A stretch of 64,000 nt of DNA from positions 2,728,001 through 2,792,000 of the forward strand of contig NC_013729.1 in NCBI RefSeq assembly GCF_000024345.1. The letters run 5' to 3'. Made by a program: the position numbers and the translations under genes. Positions within the stretch are counted from its first letter, which is position 1; each line of letters begins with the position of its first letter. Origin of the DNA: Kribbella flavida DSM 17836 (GTDB taxonomy: Bacteria; Actinomycetota; Actinomycetes; Propionibacteriales; Kribbellaceae). This document shows, piece after piece, positions 17,856-26,588 of this stretch. The notes beneath the pieces are model-generated. The model was not told the DNA's origin. It saw nothing but the letters and a program-made list of their open reading frames with translations, and did no database searches.

Positions 17856-17884
17856 TGGACGGTTAGGTCAGCCTCACCTATCCT
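17856..17884 (+). promoter_or_regulatory. Candidate promoter of the Cys-rich small gene
   Basis: TGGACG (17856-17861) and TATCCT (17879-17884) are 17 bases apart. Transcription would begin at about 17891, exactly on the GTG, giving a leaderless message. Confidence 0.6.
17863..17881. promoter_or_regulatory. IdeR/DtxR-type iron box
   Basis: The 19-base site TTAGGTCAGCCTCACCTAT matches the IdeR/DtxR/DmdR consensus (TWAGGTTAGSCTAACCTWA) at 16 of 19 positions. It covers the spacer and most of the -10 element, so an iron-loaded repressor would block transcription. Confidence 0.75.
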
Positions 17885-17890
17885 CCAAGC

Positions 17891-18067
17891 GTGCCGTCGA
17901 TGACCGCGAAGAAGAAGTGCTGCAAGGACAAGCCGAGGTGCAAGAAGTGCCCGGTGGTCCTCAAGCGGCTCGCCGACGCCGGCTGCGCCGAGCGGATCGA
18001 CCTGCGGCACTACGACGTGGACAAGAAGATCAAGAAGAAGGTGCTCAAAAAAGCCCGCGAGCGCTGA
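17891..18067 (+). CDS. Small Cys/Lys-rich protein under iron-box control
   Basis: A protein of 58 residues (55 if ATG at 17900 is used). It begins MTAKKKCCKDKPRCKKCP, with CC, C and CxxC-like spacing that suggests metal or Fe-S binding. It continues LKRLADAGCAERIDL and ends in a Lys-rich tail, KKIKKKVLKKARER. I recall similar short Cys-rich proteins in other actinobacteria but know no function. The predicted transcription start falls on GTG 17891. It follows the metal-receptor gene by 63 bases and has its own promoter with an iron box. Confidence 0.78.
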   Translation: MPSMTAKKKCCKDKPRCKKCPVVLKRLADAGCAERIDLRHYDVDKKIKKKVLKKARER

Positions 18068-18106
18068 GCGTTCGGGGGAACCCGGCTGCGCGCCGGCAGC
18101 TGCCGG

Positions 18107-18604
18107 TCAGGACGCCTCGCGGAGGTTGATCGCGGCGACGGCCAGCCGCAGCAGCCCCGGAATGGTGACGTGCGCGGCCTGACCGGTCGCCTCCAGTGCG
18201 TCGGGGTGCCACCAGCCGTGCGCGCTGATCGTCTGCAGCTCGAGCGCCTCCTGGTTGGCGAAGGTCACCTCGACGGCGTCCACGCCGACCGCGAAGAACG
18301 TCTGGTGCTGGATGATCCGGCAGCCGCCCCACTCGAACTGGATCGTGTTGGTTGCCACCGGCTCCCCGAGCGCCTCCGGCGGCAACAGGATGCCGACTTC
18401 CTCACGCAGTTCCCGCAGACCGGCCTGGATCACCGTCTCGCCCGCCTCGACGCCGCCACCGATCGTGAACCAGTACGGCGTTTCCGGCTTCAGTGGGTCC
18501 CACCCGTGCAGCAGCAGCACCTTGCCGTCCGGACGGACGGGCAGGACGCGAGCCGTCGTACGGCGGACGACGGTGCCGGATGGGGGCAGGCGCGAATCTG
18601 TCAC
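18107..18604 (-). CDS. Nudix hydrolase
   Basis: A 165-residue pyrophosphohydrolase. The Nudix box GGGVEAGETVIQAGLRELREEVGI is complete, with the metal-binding REVGEEVG-type core seen as RELREEVG. The N-terminal strand RTTARVLPVRPDGKVLLLHG and the C-terminal GWWHPDALEAT are typical of small housekeeping or substrate-scavenging Nudix enzymes acting on nucleoside diphosphate derivatives. The specific substrate is unknown. It is divergent from the aldo/keto reductase gene and convergent with the iron-box small gene. Confidence 0.93.
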   Translation of the reverse strand: MTDSRLPPSGTVVRRTTARVLPVRPDGKVLLLHGWDPLKPETPYWFTIGGGVEAGETVIQAGLRELREEVGILLPPEALGEPVATNTIQFEWGGCRIIQHQTFFAVGVDAVEVTFANQEALELQTISAHGWWHPDALEATGQAAHVTIPGLLRLAVAAINLREAS

Positions 18605-18722
18605 AGGTCAAAACGGTAGACGGAGTGTCCCCGTCCGTGACTGCTCGTACGGCGCGTCTCGCCGCGGCCGGTTCCGGCCCAGCGGCGGCCGAACGGCTGG
18701 GGCGCGGTGAGACGATCGCGGT

Positions 18723-19631
18723 ATGACTGCGCGCATCGGGCTCGGGCTGGCTGCCCTCGGCCGTCCCGGCTACCTCAACCTCGGGCACGACGAGGACCTG
18801 CCGCCGGGCCGCACGGTCGACGCCCTGCGGCACCGGACGCACGAGCTGCTCGACCAGGCGTGGCAGGCCGGGATCCGGTACGTCGACGCGGCCCGTTCGT
18901 ACGGTTTGGCGGAGGCCTTCCTGGGGGAGTGGCTGGCCGCGCACCCAGGCCGGCGCGAGCAGCTCACGATCGGTTCCAAATGGGGCTACACCTATGTCGC
19001 GGACTGGCGGCCCGATGCCGAGCAGCACGAGGTGAAGGACCACTCGACCGCGACCTTCGAGCGGCAGTGGCCGGAGACGCTGGAGGCCCTCGGCGGACCG
19101 CCGGACTTCTACCTCGTGCACAGCCTCACGTCCGACAGTCCTGCGCTGGGTGACACGAAGCTGCTCGACCGTCTGGCCGAGCTCGCGGACACCGGCGTCC
19201 GTGTCGGTCTGTCGACCAGCGGGCCGCGCCAGGCCGAAACCCTGCGTGCGGCGCTGAGGCTCGGCGGCCCGTTCACCGCCGTTCAGTCGACGTGGAACGT
19301 GCTCGAACCGTCCGTCGGTCCGGCCCTGGCCGAGGCGCACGACGCCGGCTGGTTCGTCGCCGTCAAGGAAGCCGTGGCCAACGGCCGCCTGACCACCCGA
19401 GCCGGCGACACCGCGTTCGCCGCCTTCGCGGCCCAGCACCACGCCGCCCCCGACGCCGTGGCGATCGGTGCCGCCCTCGCCCATCCCTGGGTCGACGTCG
19501 TCCTGTCCGGTGCCACCACCACCGGACAACTCGCCAGCAACCTCACCGCCACCGCCGTCGAAGCTCCGACGGAGTTCGCCCGGTCGCCCACGGAGTACTG
19601 GACCGAACGCGCAGCCCTGCCCTGGACCTGA
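18723..19631 (+). CDS. Aldo/keto reductase
   Basis: A 302-residue NADPH-dependent oxidoreductase with a TIM-barrel fold. Recognised features are RYVDAARSYGLAEAFLGEWL (the catalytic Asp and Tyr region), LTIGSKWGY (the Lys position), DFYLVHSLTSDSP and the C-terminal cofactor loop VVLSGATTTGQLASNL. The family reduces carbonyls on sugars, aldehydes or ketosteroids; no specificity is visible here. ATG 18723 lies two bases after GCG. The gene faces panB at the 3' end with a 7-base gap. Confidence 0.9.
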   Translation: MTARIGLGLAALGRPGYLNLGHDEDLPPGRTVDALRHRTHELLDQAWQAGIRYVDAARSYGLAEAFLGEWLAAHPGRREQLTIGSKWGYTYVADWRPDAEQHEVKDHSTATFERQWPETLEALGGPPDFYLVHSLTSDSPALGDTKLLDRLAELADTGVRVGLSTSGPRQAETLRAALRLGGPFTAVQSTWNVLEPSVGPALAEAHDAGWFVAVKEAVANGRLTTRAGDTAFAAFAAQHHAAPDAVAIGAALAHPWVDVVLSGATTTGQLASNLTATAVEAPTEFARSPTEYWTERAALPWT

Positions 19632-19638
19632 TCCGGGG

Positions 19639-22026
19639 TCAGAAGGTGTGTTCGTCGGCGGGGAAGGTGCCGGTGGCGACCTCGGCGGCGTAGGTGGTGG
19701 CGGCCTGGGTGAGGATGCCGCGCAGGTCGGCGTACTGCTTGACGAAGCGCGGCATCGGGCCGGAGCGCAGGCCGGCCATGTCCTGCCAGACCAGCACCTG
19801 GGCGTCGGTGTCGCGGCCGGCGCCGATGCCGATCGTGGGGACCGGGATCCGCTTGCTGATCTCCGCGGCGACGTCGCCGGGAACCATCTCCAGGACCACC
19901 GAGAAGGCGCCGGCCTCGGCGAGCGCGACCGCGTCGTCGATCAGGCCGGCTGCCTGGTCGCCGCGGCCCTGCACGCGGTACCCGCCGATGCTGTGCTCGC
20001 TCTGCGGGGTGAAGCCGATGTGCGCCATCACCGGGATGCCGGACCGGGTCAGCTTCTCCACCGCCGGGACGACGGTACGGCCGCCCTCCAGCTTGACCGC
20101 CTGCACGCCCGCTTCCTTCATGAACCGGACGGCGGTGTGGAAGGCCTGCTCGGGCGACGCCTGGTACGAACCGAACGGCAGGTCCGCGACGACGAGCGCG
20201 CGCTGGGCGGCGGTCGCGACGGCGCGGGCGAGCGGGATCAGCTCGTCGACCGTGACCCGCAGCGTGCTCTCGTAGCCGTAGACGTTGTTCGCCGCGGAGT
20301 CGCCGACCAGCAGCACGGGAATGCCCGCCTCGTCGAAGATCTCGGCGGTGTACTGGTCGTACGCCGTGAGCATGGCCCACTTCTCGCCGCGGTTCTTCAG
20401 GTCCCGCAGGTGGTGAATCCGGTACTTGCGCGGCCGCTTGCCGGGATCGCCCGGCGCCGAGCTCGCGCCGGCCGCTCCGGAGGTGCTCGAGCCTGGTGCG
20501 GAGGGCAACGAGTTGGTGGGGGCGGTGGCGGTCCGCTCTGTCGCGGAAGTCCGCTCCGTCGCCGAAGGAGCGGCGGTCGCCGGCGTGCCGGCGTCGCTCA
20601 CCCCGGGTTGCGCCCGGCGGGCTCGATGGGCGATCGGAGCCTCGGCCCTGACCTGGCTGGGCGCGTCCTGCTGGACGTCGGCGCGGCGACGGGCGCCGAT
20701 CGGACGGCTCTCGGGCACGTTGCTCTCGTACTCCGCGCTCGGGTCGGTGGGGTAGCCGTTGACCGCCGCGTTCGACTGGTTCGACGGGGGCTGCGGCGGC
20801 GCCGGGCGGTCGGCCGGTGGGCGCTGCCGGCCGGGCGGTGCCGTCGGGGCGGACGAGGCGGGGACGGCCGGCTGGGTGCCGGTCGACTGCTGGGCGCTGC
20901 TCGGTCCGCCGGCGACCGGCGAACCGCCCGCTGCTGTGCCGCCGGTCGGCGAGCTACCAGAGGGCGAACCTCCGGGCTGCGAACCACGGGGCTGAGACCC
21001 TGGTCGGGAGCTGCTCAAGCCGTTGCTGCCACTCAGACCGCTGCCACTGGCCAGACCGTTGCTGCCACTCAGCCCGCTGCCGCTGCCGCTGCCGAGGCCG
21101 TTGCCTGCCAAGCCGTTGCCGCCCAGGCCGTTGCTGCTCAGCCCGTTGCTGCTCGGGCTGCTGGAGCTGAGGCCGTTGCTGGACGGAAGGCCGTTCGACG
21201 GCGGTGGCGGCGGGGGAGGCGGCGTCGGGGCGGCGCTGTTCCAGCCGTTGCCGCTGGTGCCGTTGGAACCGTGCTGGGTCAGGCCGTTGGCGCCGTTGCC
21301 ACCCGGCGGCGGGCCGGCCGGGCGAGGCGCGGGCGGCGGACCACTCTGCGGCTGCGGTGGTCCCGGGCGGTGCGCCGGAACGCCGTTGCCGCCTTCCGGA
21401 CCTCGCCGCTGCGGCTCGCCGGGACCGGTGGCAGCGAACGGACTCGGCCGCCCCTGCTGCGGCGCGGGCGGTGGCGTTTGCGGTTGTCCGGGTTGCGGCC
21501 GGAACGGGCTCTGCTCCTGGTACGCCGACGGCGCGAACGGCGACTCGTCGTACCGGTCGCGACCGGCATCGCGCCCGGACTCCCGTGCGGCCTCGCGCCC
21601 AGCGTCGCGACCGGCCTCGCGGCCCGCGTCGTAGTAGCCGGGCCGCGCGGACTCGTCGTACTGGTTCGGCCGCGTCGGCTCGTCGTACTGCGGCGCGCGC
21701 TGCGGTTCGGCGTACTGGCCGGGGTAGCCGCGGTCCTCGGCGGGCGGCGGCCCGGGCAGGAACGGCGGCTTCGGCACGTACGGCTGCTGCGGCACCGGGC
21801 CGCGTTCGTAGCTGCGCGGCGCGTTCGGCAGCGACGGCGCCGGGTCGAGCCCGTCGAGCGAGGTCGCGCGGTCCCGCCAGCCGTCGCCGGCGTCGTCCCC
21901 GGCGTAGCCGTACTCCGAGCGGTGCTGCTCCTCGGTTGTCCGGTTCTTCGGTCCGGTCCCGTACGGCGCCGGCAGCTCGTCCTCGGCGTCGCCGTTGGTA
22001 CCGGCCGACGAGAAGTTGTCAACCAT
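19639..22026 (-). CDS. panB: PanB with a long disordered N-terminal extension
   Basis: The C-terminal ~265 residues (19642-20436) are a complete ketopantoate hydroxymethyltransferase, the first pantothenate/CoA step: [54 protein letters not shown] and [17 protein letters not shown] are all present. Before it, the same frame runs uninterrupted for about 530 residues of Pro, Gly, Ser, Asn and Tyr-rich sequence with repeats such as SNGLSS and GRDAGREA. It starts at ATG 22026 ([17 protein letters not shown]). Normal PanB is about 270-290 residues. Codon usage stays GC3-rich throughout, so the extension reads as real coding. A shorter internal start cannot be excluded. It precedes no pan gene here; nadE lies upstream. 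Confidence 0.88.
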   Translation of the reverse strand: MVDNFSSAGTNGDAEDELPAPYGTGPKNRTTEEQHRSEYGYAGDDAGDGWRDRATSLDGLDPAPSLPNAPRSYERGPVPQQPYVPKPPFLPGPPPAEDRGYPGQYAEPQRAPQYDEPTRPNQYDESARPGYYDAGREAGRDAGREAARESGRDAGRDRYDESPFAPSAYQEQSPFRPQPGQPQTPPPAPQQGRPSPFAATGPGEPQRRGPEGGNGVPAHRPGPPQPQSGPPPAPRPAGPPPGGNGANGLTQHGSNGTSGNGWNSAAPTPPPPPPPPSNGLPSSNGLSSSSPSSNGLSSNGLGGNGLAGNGLGSGSGSGLSGSNGLASGSGLSGSNGLSSSRPGSQPRGSQPGGSPSGSSPTGGTAAGGSPVAGGPSSAQQSTGTQPAVPASSAPTAPPGRQRPPADRPAPPQPPSNQSNAAVNGYPTDPSAEYESNVPESRPIGARRRADVQQDAPSQVRAEAPIAHRARRAQPGVSDAGTPATAAPSATERTSATERTATAPTNSLPSAPGSSTSGAAGASSAPGDPGKRPRKYRIHHLRDLKNRGEKWAMLTAYDQYTAEIFDEAGIPVLLVGDSAANNVYGYESTLRVTVDELIPLARAVATAAQRALVVADLPFGSYQASPEQAFHTAVRFMKEAGVQAVKLEGGRTVVPAVEKLTRSGIPVMAHIGFTPQSEHSIGGYRVQGRGDQAAGLIDDAVALAEAGAFSVVLEMVPGDVAAEISKRIPVPTIGIGAGRDTDAQVLVWQDMAGLRSGPMPRFVKQYADLRGILTQAATTYAAEVATGTFPADEHTF
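21001..21200 (-). repeat. Coding SNGLSS/GSGSGL repeats in PanB extension
   Basis: In the panB frame this stretch encodes about ten imperfect repeats of N-G-L with Ser or Gly around them. It is a low-complexity, disordered segment and a likely site of length variation between strains. Confidence 0.7.
21557..21633 (-). repeat. Coding GRDAGREA repeats in PanB extension
   Basis: In the panB frame this encodes alternating [22 protein letters not shown] units, highly charged and predicted helical or disordered. The repeats are direct at DNA level. Confidence 0.65.
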
Positions 22027-22181
22027 GGCCTCATCGTCCCACCGTTGCGGAGGGTGAGCGCCACCGGTCGTGGGTGAGTGATCGCTCACAGCATCGGCGG
22101 GCAGGCCGGAACGACCGGAACCCTCGGCGAACAAGGAGTCCCAGCCGGTGTCGGAGGACGGGCGGTTCCGCCAGGATCCGG

Positions 22182-23954
22182 TCAGTGCTCGGCCGCCTTC
22201 CTGGCGTCCTCACGCCACGCGTTCGTGATCGGCAGCCGCCGGTCACGCCCGAACGCCTTGTGGCTGAGCTTCGGGCCCGGCGGAAACTGCCGGCGCTTGT
22301 ACTCCGCCTTGTCCACCAGCTGGATCACCTTGCTGACCAGCTCCGGGTCGAACCCGGCGGCGACCAGCTCGGCACTGCCGCGGTCCTGCTCGACGTAGTC
22401 GTCGAGCATGTCGTCGAGCAGGTCGTACGGCGGCAAGGAGTCGGTGTCGACCTGGCCGGGCCGCAGCTCGGCCGACGGCGGCTTGGCGATCGCGTTCTCC
22501 GGGATCGGGGGCTGCAGTCCCTTCGCGACGGCGTCGGCGTTGCGCCACTTCGCCAGCCGCCGGACCAGGGTCTTCGGCAGGTCCTTGAGCGGGGCGTACC
22601 CGCCGACCGCGTCGCCGTAGATGGTCGAGTAGCCCACGGACAGCTCCGACTTGTTGCCGCAGGCAAGGACCAGGTGGCCGTCCGCGTTCGACAGGCCCAT
22701 CCAGATCACCGCGCGGACCCGGGCCTGCAGGTTCTCCTCGGCCAGCCCGGTCAGGCCGAGGGTGTCCAGGAACGGCTGCACCATCGGCTGGATCGGCACC
22801 ACCCGGTAGTTCAGCCCGGTCCGGGCCGCGAGCTCGGCGGCGTCGTCCTTGCTGTGGTCGCTGGAGTACACGCTCGGGTTGGAAACGCCGACCACGTGCT
22901 CGGCGCCGATCGCGTCGCACGCGATCGCGGCCACCAGTGACGAGTCGATGCCGCCGGACAGGCCCAGCAGCACCGACGTGAACCCGTTCTTGTGCACGTA
23001 GTCGCGCAGCCCGGTGACGATCGCGGCGTACAGCTCGGCCTCGTCGGACAGCCGCGGCGCCTGCGCGACCGCGATCGGCTCGTACGCCGGCAGCGGTTCC
23101 TCGTGCAGCACCGTGTGCACGATCCGGATGCCCTCGTGGGCGTCGACCGGGATGCCGGTCGCGGCCGGCAGGTCCAGGTCGACGATCATGCTGCCGTGCT
23201 CGAACTGCGGCGCCCGGGCGAACACCTTGCCCTCGGCATCGGCGATCAGCGAGTCGCCGTCGAAGACCAGCTCGTCCTGGCCGCCGACCAGGTTCACGTA
23301 GGCCAGCGGGCAGCCGGCCTCGCGGGCGCGCCGGCTGACCAGCTCGCCGCGCACGTCGTCCTTGTTCGCCTCGTACGGCGAACTGTTGACCACCAGCAGC
23401 AGCCCGGCGCCGGCCGCGCGGGTGACGGCGACCGGACCGCCGTCCTGCCAGAGGTCCTCGCAGATCACCAGCGCCACGTCGACGCCGTGGATCCGGACGA
23501 CCTGCAGGGTGTCGCCGGGAACGAAGTGCCGGAACTCGTCGAAGACGCCGTAGTTCGGCAGGTGGTGCTTGACCGCGCTGGTGACCACCTTGCCCTGATG
23601 GATCACCGCGGCCGAGTTGGTCGGCGAACCCTTCGGGCGGCCGAGCCGGTCGACGCCCATCGCCGTACCGGTCGCGCGGTCGAGGTAACCGCAGACCACG
23701 ACGATGTCGCCGAGACCCTCGTCGGCCAGCCGGCGCGCCAGCGTCTGCACCTTGGACTGCGAGGCGTCGACGAACGAGCCGCGCAGGGCCAGGTCCTCGA
23801 CCGGGTAGCCGGTCAGTGCCAGCTCGGGAAAGGCGATCACGTGCGCACCGCGCTCGACGGCGTTCCGGGTCCAGGAGACGATCTTGTCCGCATTCCCGTC
23901 GAGGTCGCCGACCGTCACGTTGAGCTGGGCGAGGGCAAGCCGAAGCTGAGGCAC
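22182..23954 (-). CDS. nadE: Glutamine-dependent NAD+ synthetase
   Basis: A 590-residue two-domain enzyme that converts deamido-NAD to NAD. The N-terminal nitrilase-type glutaminase has the Glu in [10 protein letters not shown], a Lys in [15 protein letters not shown] and the Cys in [12 protein letters not shown]. The C-terminal synthetase has the P-loop [15 protein letters not shown] and [17 protein letters not shown] use GTG 23954, which opens directly into [17 protein letters not shown]; the in-frame upstream codons look non-coding. It is the complete mycobacterial/actinobacterial form. It lies upstream of panB on the same strand with a gap of about 155 bases. Confidence 0.95.
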   Translation of the reverse strand: MPQLRLALAQLNVTVGDLDGNADKIVSWTRNAVERGAHVIAFPELALTGYPVEDLALRGSFVDASQSKVQTLARRLADEGLGDIVVVCGYLDRATGTAMGVDRLGRPKGSPTNSAAVIHQGKVVTSAVKHHLPNYGVFDEFRHFVPGDTLQVVRIHGVDVALVICEDLWQDGGPVAVTRAAGAGLLLVVNSSPYEANKDDVRGELVSRRAREAGCPLAYVNLVGGQDELVFDGDSLIADAEGKVFARAPQFEHGSMIVDLDLPAATGIPVDAHEGIRIVHTVLHEEPLPAYEPIAVAQAPRLSDEAELYAAIVTGLRDYVHKNGFTSVLLGLSGGIDSSLVAAIACDAIGAEHVVGVSNPSVYSSDHSKDDAAELAARTGLNYRVVPIQPMVQPFLDTLGLTGLAEENLQARVRAVIWMGLSNADGHLVLACGNKSELSVGYSTIYGDAVGGYAPLKDLPKTLVRRLAKWRNADAVAKGLQPPIPENAIAKPPSAELRPGQVDTDSLPPYDLLDDMLDDYVEQDRGSAELVAAGFDPELVSKVIQLVDKAEYKRRQFPPGPKLSHKAFGRDRRLPITNAWREDARKAAEH

Positions 23955-24091
23955 GGGGAGCACCCTACTGGTAATGCCGCGGCGCCCACAGCGACTCCGC
24001 CGATCCAGGCCGGGACTTAACAAGACCAAGGTTTCCGGCGGCAATACTTTGCGTGGACGCGCTGCGCACCGGTCAGCTTTTGACTGGTCCG

Positions 24092-25276
24092 GTGACGACT
24101 TCTCAAGGGCCGACCGCGGTGGCCGAGCGCGCGGTCGGGCCGGACCTGGCCCGCGGCTTGATGCTGCTGTTCATCGCGCTGGCGAACTCGCACTACTTCC
24201 TGCGCGGACCGTCGGTGCTCGGCGGCTTCCCCCAGGACGGCTCGGGCATCGACCGGGTCGTCACCTGGGTGATCGCGACCTTCGTCGACGGACGGGCGTT
24301 CCCGATGTTCGGGCTCCTGTTCGGGTACGGCGTCGCGCAGCTCGTCCGGCGGCAGAGCGGGACCGCCTGGGCGATCAGATTCCTGCTGTGGCGGCGCAGC
24401 CTGGTGCTGGTCGTGCTCGGTTTCCTGCACGCGATGCTGCTGTACGTGGGCGACATCCTCGGCGCGTACGGCGTACTGCTGTTCATCGGGGTGTGGGCGA
24501 TCCGGTGGAAGGACCGGTGGTTGCTGGCTGTCGCCCTGGTCGTGCTCGCGCTGACGGCGTTGCCGGGCGACTCGTCGCTGTCGATCAGCGCGGATCCGCC
24601 GGACCGGTCGATGCTGCCGCCGGACTTCGGGACTCAGCTCGCCGAGCGGATCGTGGTCCACCCGTTCATCGCGCTGCTCGGGCCGATCGGCTTCGCGGCG
24701 CCGTTCCTGATCGGGCTGTGGGCCGGCCGCCGGCGCATCCTGGAACGGCCCGCCGAACACCTTCGCCTGTTGCGGATCACCGCTGTCGCGGGAGTCGCGT
24801 TCGCCGTCGTGGGCGCCCAGCCGGTCGCCCTCATGCTGGCCCGGACGATCGCCAAGCCCACCGGAGACACGCTCAGCCTGATCGGTCCGCTGCACGACGT
24901 CAGCGGGATGCTCGGCGGTCTCGGGTATGCCGCGCTGATCGTCCTCGCCGCCAGGCGTCTGCGGCGAGGACGGGTGGTCGCCGCCGTCGCCGCGACCGGC
25001 CAACGCTCGCTGACCTTCTACCTCGCGCAGTCCGTGGTGTGGGCTGTGGTGTTCACGCCGTACCTGCTCGACCTGTCCGACGAGTTGACGATCACCACGA
25101 CCGCGTTGCTGGCCACGGCGACCTGGCTGACCACCGTGTGGGTTGCTGACCGGATGCGCCGGGCGGGCCACCGGGGACCGTTCGAGGTGCTGGTCCGCCG
25201 CATCACGTACGGCTCGGCAGCGACGGCCGATCGCCGGTCCGACGGCGTGTCGGCTCGGCCGGAAGCCGGGCGCTGA
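24092..25276 (+). CDS. DUF418 membrane protein
   Basis: An integral membrane protein of about 394 residues with roughly eight to ten hydrophobic helices. The family signature is LARGLMLLFIALANSHYFLRG near the start, FPMFGLLFGYGVAQLV, and a C-terminal RSLTFYLAQSVVWAVVF. DUF418 proteins (YeiB family) are probable transporters or acyltransferase-like membrane proteins of unknown substrate. GTG at 24092 is preferred; GTG 24053 would add 13 residues. It is divergent from nadE. Confidence 0.88.
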   Translation: MTTSQGPTAVAERAVGPDLARGLMLLFIALANSHYFLRGPSVLGGFPQDGSGIDRVVTWVIATFVDGRAFPMFGLLFGYGVAQLVRRQSGTAWAIRFLLWRRSLVLVVLGFLHAMLLYVGDILGAYGVLLFIGVWAIRWKDRWLLAVALVVLALTALPGDSSLSISADPPDRSMLPPDFGTQLAERIVVHPFIALLGPIGFAAPFLIGLWAGRRRILERPAEHLRLLRITAVAGVAFAVVGAQPVALMLARTIAKPTGDTLSLIGPLHDVSGMLGGLGYAALIVLAARRLRRGRVVAAVAATGQRSLTFYLAQSVVWAVVFTPYLLDLSDELTITTTALLATATWLTTVWVADRMRRAGHRGPFEVLVRRITYGSAATADRRSDGVSARPEAGR

Positions 25277-25320
25277 CGGACGATCCGGCAGTCAGCCGCA
25301 ACCACAGCACGGAGTACGCA

Positions 25321-25698
25321 GTGAACCTCAGCCTTGCCGACCAGGCGACCCTGCCGGACCTGTCCGACCAGGAACGTCACCTGCTGAACCTGGTGGCGAC
25401 GCCGGCCGCGACCCTGCTCGGCCTGGTCGCCGACGCCCTGCGGACCCGGCTGTTCGGCGACGACCCGGTGACCTGGGTCGACGGATGGCAGACGAACCCG
25501 TCGACCGCCCGGCTCGAGTGGCAGGACGGGCCCGAGGTCGCCGAGGTCGTCGAGCACCTCGCCGCCCGGCTGGTCGAGGACACCGTGGAAGGTGTGCCCG
25601 GCCTGCGCGCGGTGACGACCACCGACACCCACGCACAGCTGGTCTGGCTCGGCGGAACCACCCCGGTCGCGCTGCACCTCACCCGCCTCGACGGCTGA
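25321..25698 (+). CDS. Conserved hypothetical protein
   Basis: A soluble acidic protein of 125 residues with no family I recognise. It has a helical N-terminal half (LSDQERHLLNLVATPAATLL, here in pieces) and a C-terminal half with beta-strand character, LRAVTTTDTHAQLVWLG and VALHLTRLDG. No signal, membrane helix or catalytic motif is apparent. It follows the DUF418 gene by 44 bases on the same strand and converges on the SnoaL-like gene three bases away. Confidence 0.65.
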   Translation: MNLSLADQATLPDLSDQERHLLNLVATPAATLLGLVADALRTRLFGDDPVTWVDGWQTNPSTARLEWQDGPEVAEVVEHLAARLVEDTVEGVPGLRAVTTTDTHAQLVWLGGTTPVALHLTRLDG

Positions 25699-25701
25699 GC
25701 T

Positions 25702-26064
25702 TCAGCCCAGGATGCTGGAGTCCACTTCCTGGGTGTACGACGTGATCGCGGTCAGGTGGCCCTGGGTGAACTCGAAGATGTCGCAGGCCGACACGAACGA
25801 CGACTGCCACTTCTTGTCCACGTACCGGGTGACCGTGTCGATCACAACCGCGTCGGCGTTCGCCACGGTCTTGAACCGCAGCACCTGACTGGTCGTCTGC
25901 GCGAGCTGCCCCAGCGCCGTCTCACACGCCTGCACCACCTGCTCCCGCCCCTCCAGCCGAGCCGCCCCGACCAGGGTCCAGGTCACCTCGGGGTGCAGAA
26001 ACGGATACACCTCGGAGAAGCGGTGCGCCGAGAACGCCTCCGCCACCTGCAGAATCGTCGCCAT
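25702..26064 (-). CDS. SnoaL-like / NTF2-fold protein
   Basis: A 120-residue protein of the nuclear transport factor 2 fold superfamily. The typical layout is FSAHRFSEVYPFLHPEVTWTLVGA, then VDKKWQSSFVSACDIFEFTQGHLTAITSYTQ. Members are small cone-shaped enzymes or binding proteins; many SnoaL-like proteins have no known substrate. No catalytic residue can be assigned. It is convergent with the preceding hypothetical gene and divergent from the next gene pair. Confidence 0.8.
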   Translation of the reverse strand: MATILQVAEAFSAHRFSEVYPFLHPEVTWTLVGAARLEGREQVVQACETALGQLAQTTSQVLRFKTVANADAVVIDTVTRYVDKKWQSSFVSACDIFEFTQGHLTAITSYTQEVDSSILG

Positions 26065-26120
26065 ACCGGGATCCTCTCAGGTCCCGGTCAGCGCGGAAGC
26101 GGGCTGGTGGGTGGTGTGTA

Positions 26121-26588
26121 ATGGCGGGCGTGACGAAGGGTGACGTGCGGCTCGGGCGGGGTGGCAAAGGGCTGCGGGTGGTGGTGGCCGTGGTCGGGGT
26201 CGGGCTGCTGGTGAACGGGTCCGTGCGGATGACCGACGACGTGTGGCCGTTCGGGCCGATGTCGCAGTACGCGATGACGGTGCCCGACGACGCGTCGATC
26301 ACGTTCACCCGGATCACGGCGCTGACCGACGCGGGAACCAGCGTGGACGTGCCGCTGAACATCGAGGGCGCCGGCGTCGCGCGGGCTGAGATCGAGGCGC
26401 GGACCGGGGAGATCGTCAAGGACCCGTCGTTGCTGCAGCAGGTGGCGGACGGGTGGGCGCGCAAGCATCCGGACCAGCCGAAGTACGTGAAGCTCGAGCT
26501 GATCCGCGACACCACGCAGCTGGTGGAAGGACGCGTTGAAGGGCCGCCGACGGCCGAGGTGCTGGCGACCTGGCAGGTGCGCCGATGA
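26121..26588 (+). CDS. Single-pass membrane protein of unknown function
   Basis: A 155-residue protein with one N-terminal membrane helix (LRVVVAVVGVGLLVNGSV, about residues 18-36) and an extracytoplasmic domain. The motif DDVWPFGPMSQYA next to the helix is striking and resembles the soluble partner found beside HTTM-type membrane proteins. It overlaps the following HTTM gene by ATGA, so the two are coupled and probably form one complex. The function is not known. Confidence 0.75.
   Translation: MAGVTKGDVRLGRGGKGLRVVVAVVGVGLLVNGSVRMTDDVWPFGPMSQYAMTVPDDASITFTRITALTDAGTSVDVPLNIEGAGVARAEIEARTGEIVKDPSLLQQVADGWARKHPDQPKYVKLELIRDTTQLVEGRVEGPPTAEVLATWQVRR

Noticed and set aside
18093..18106. CCGGCAGCTGCCGG palindrome as terminator or operator
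   Set aside because: It has no loop and no U-tract, and short GC palindromes are common in this genome.
19468..22077. A plus-strand frame of 869 residues over panB
   Set aside because: PanB lies on the other strand and this frame has no recognisable domain; its codon pattern is the shadow of GC3 bias.
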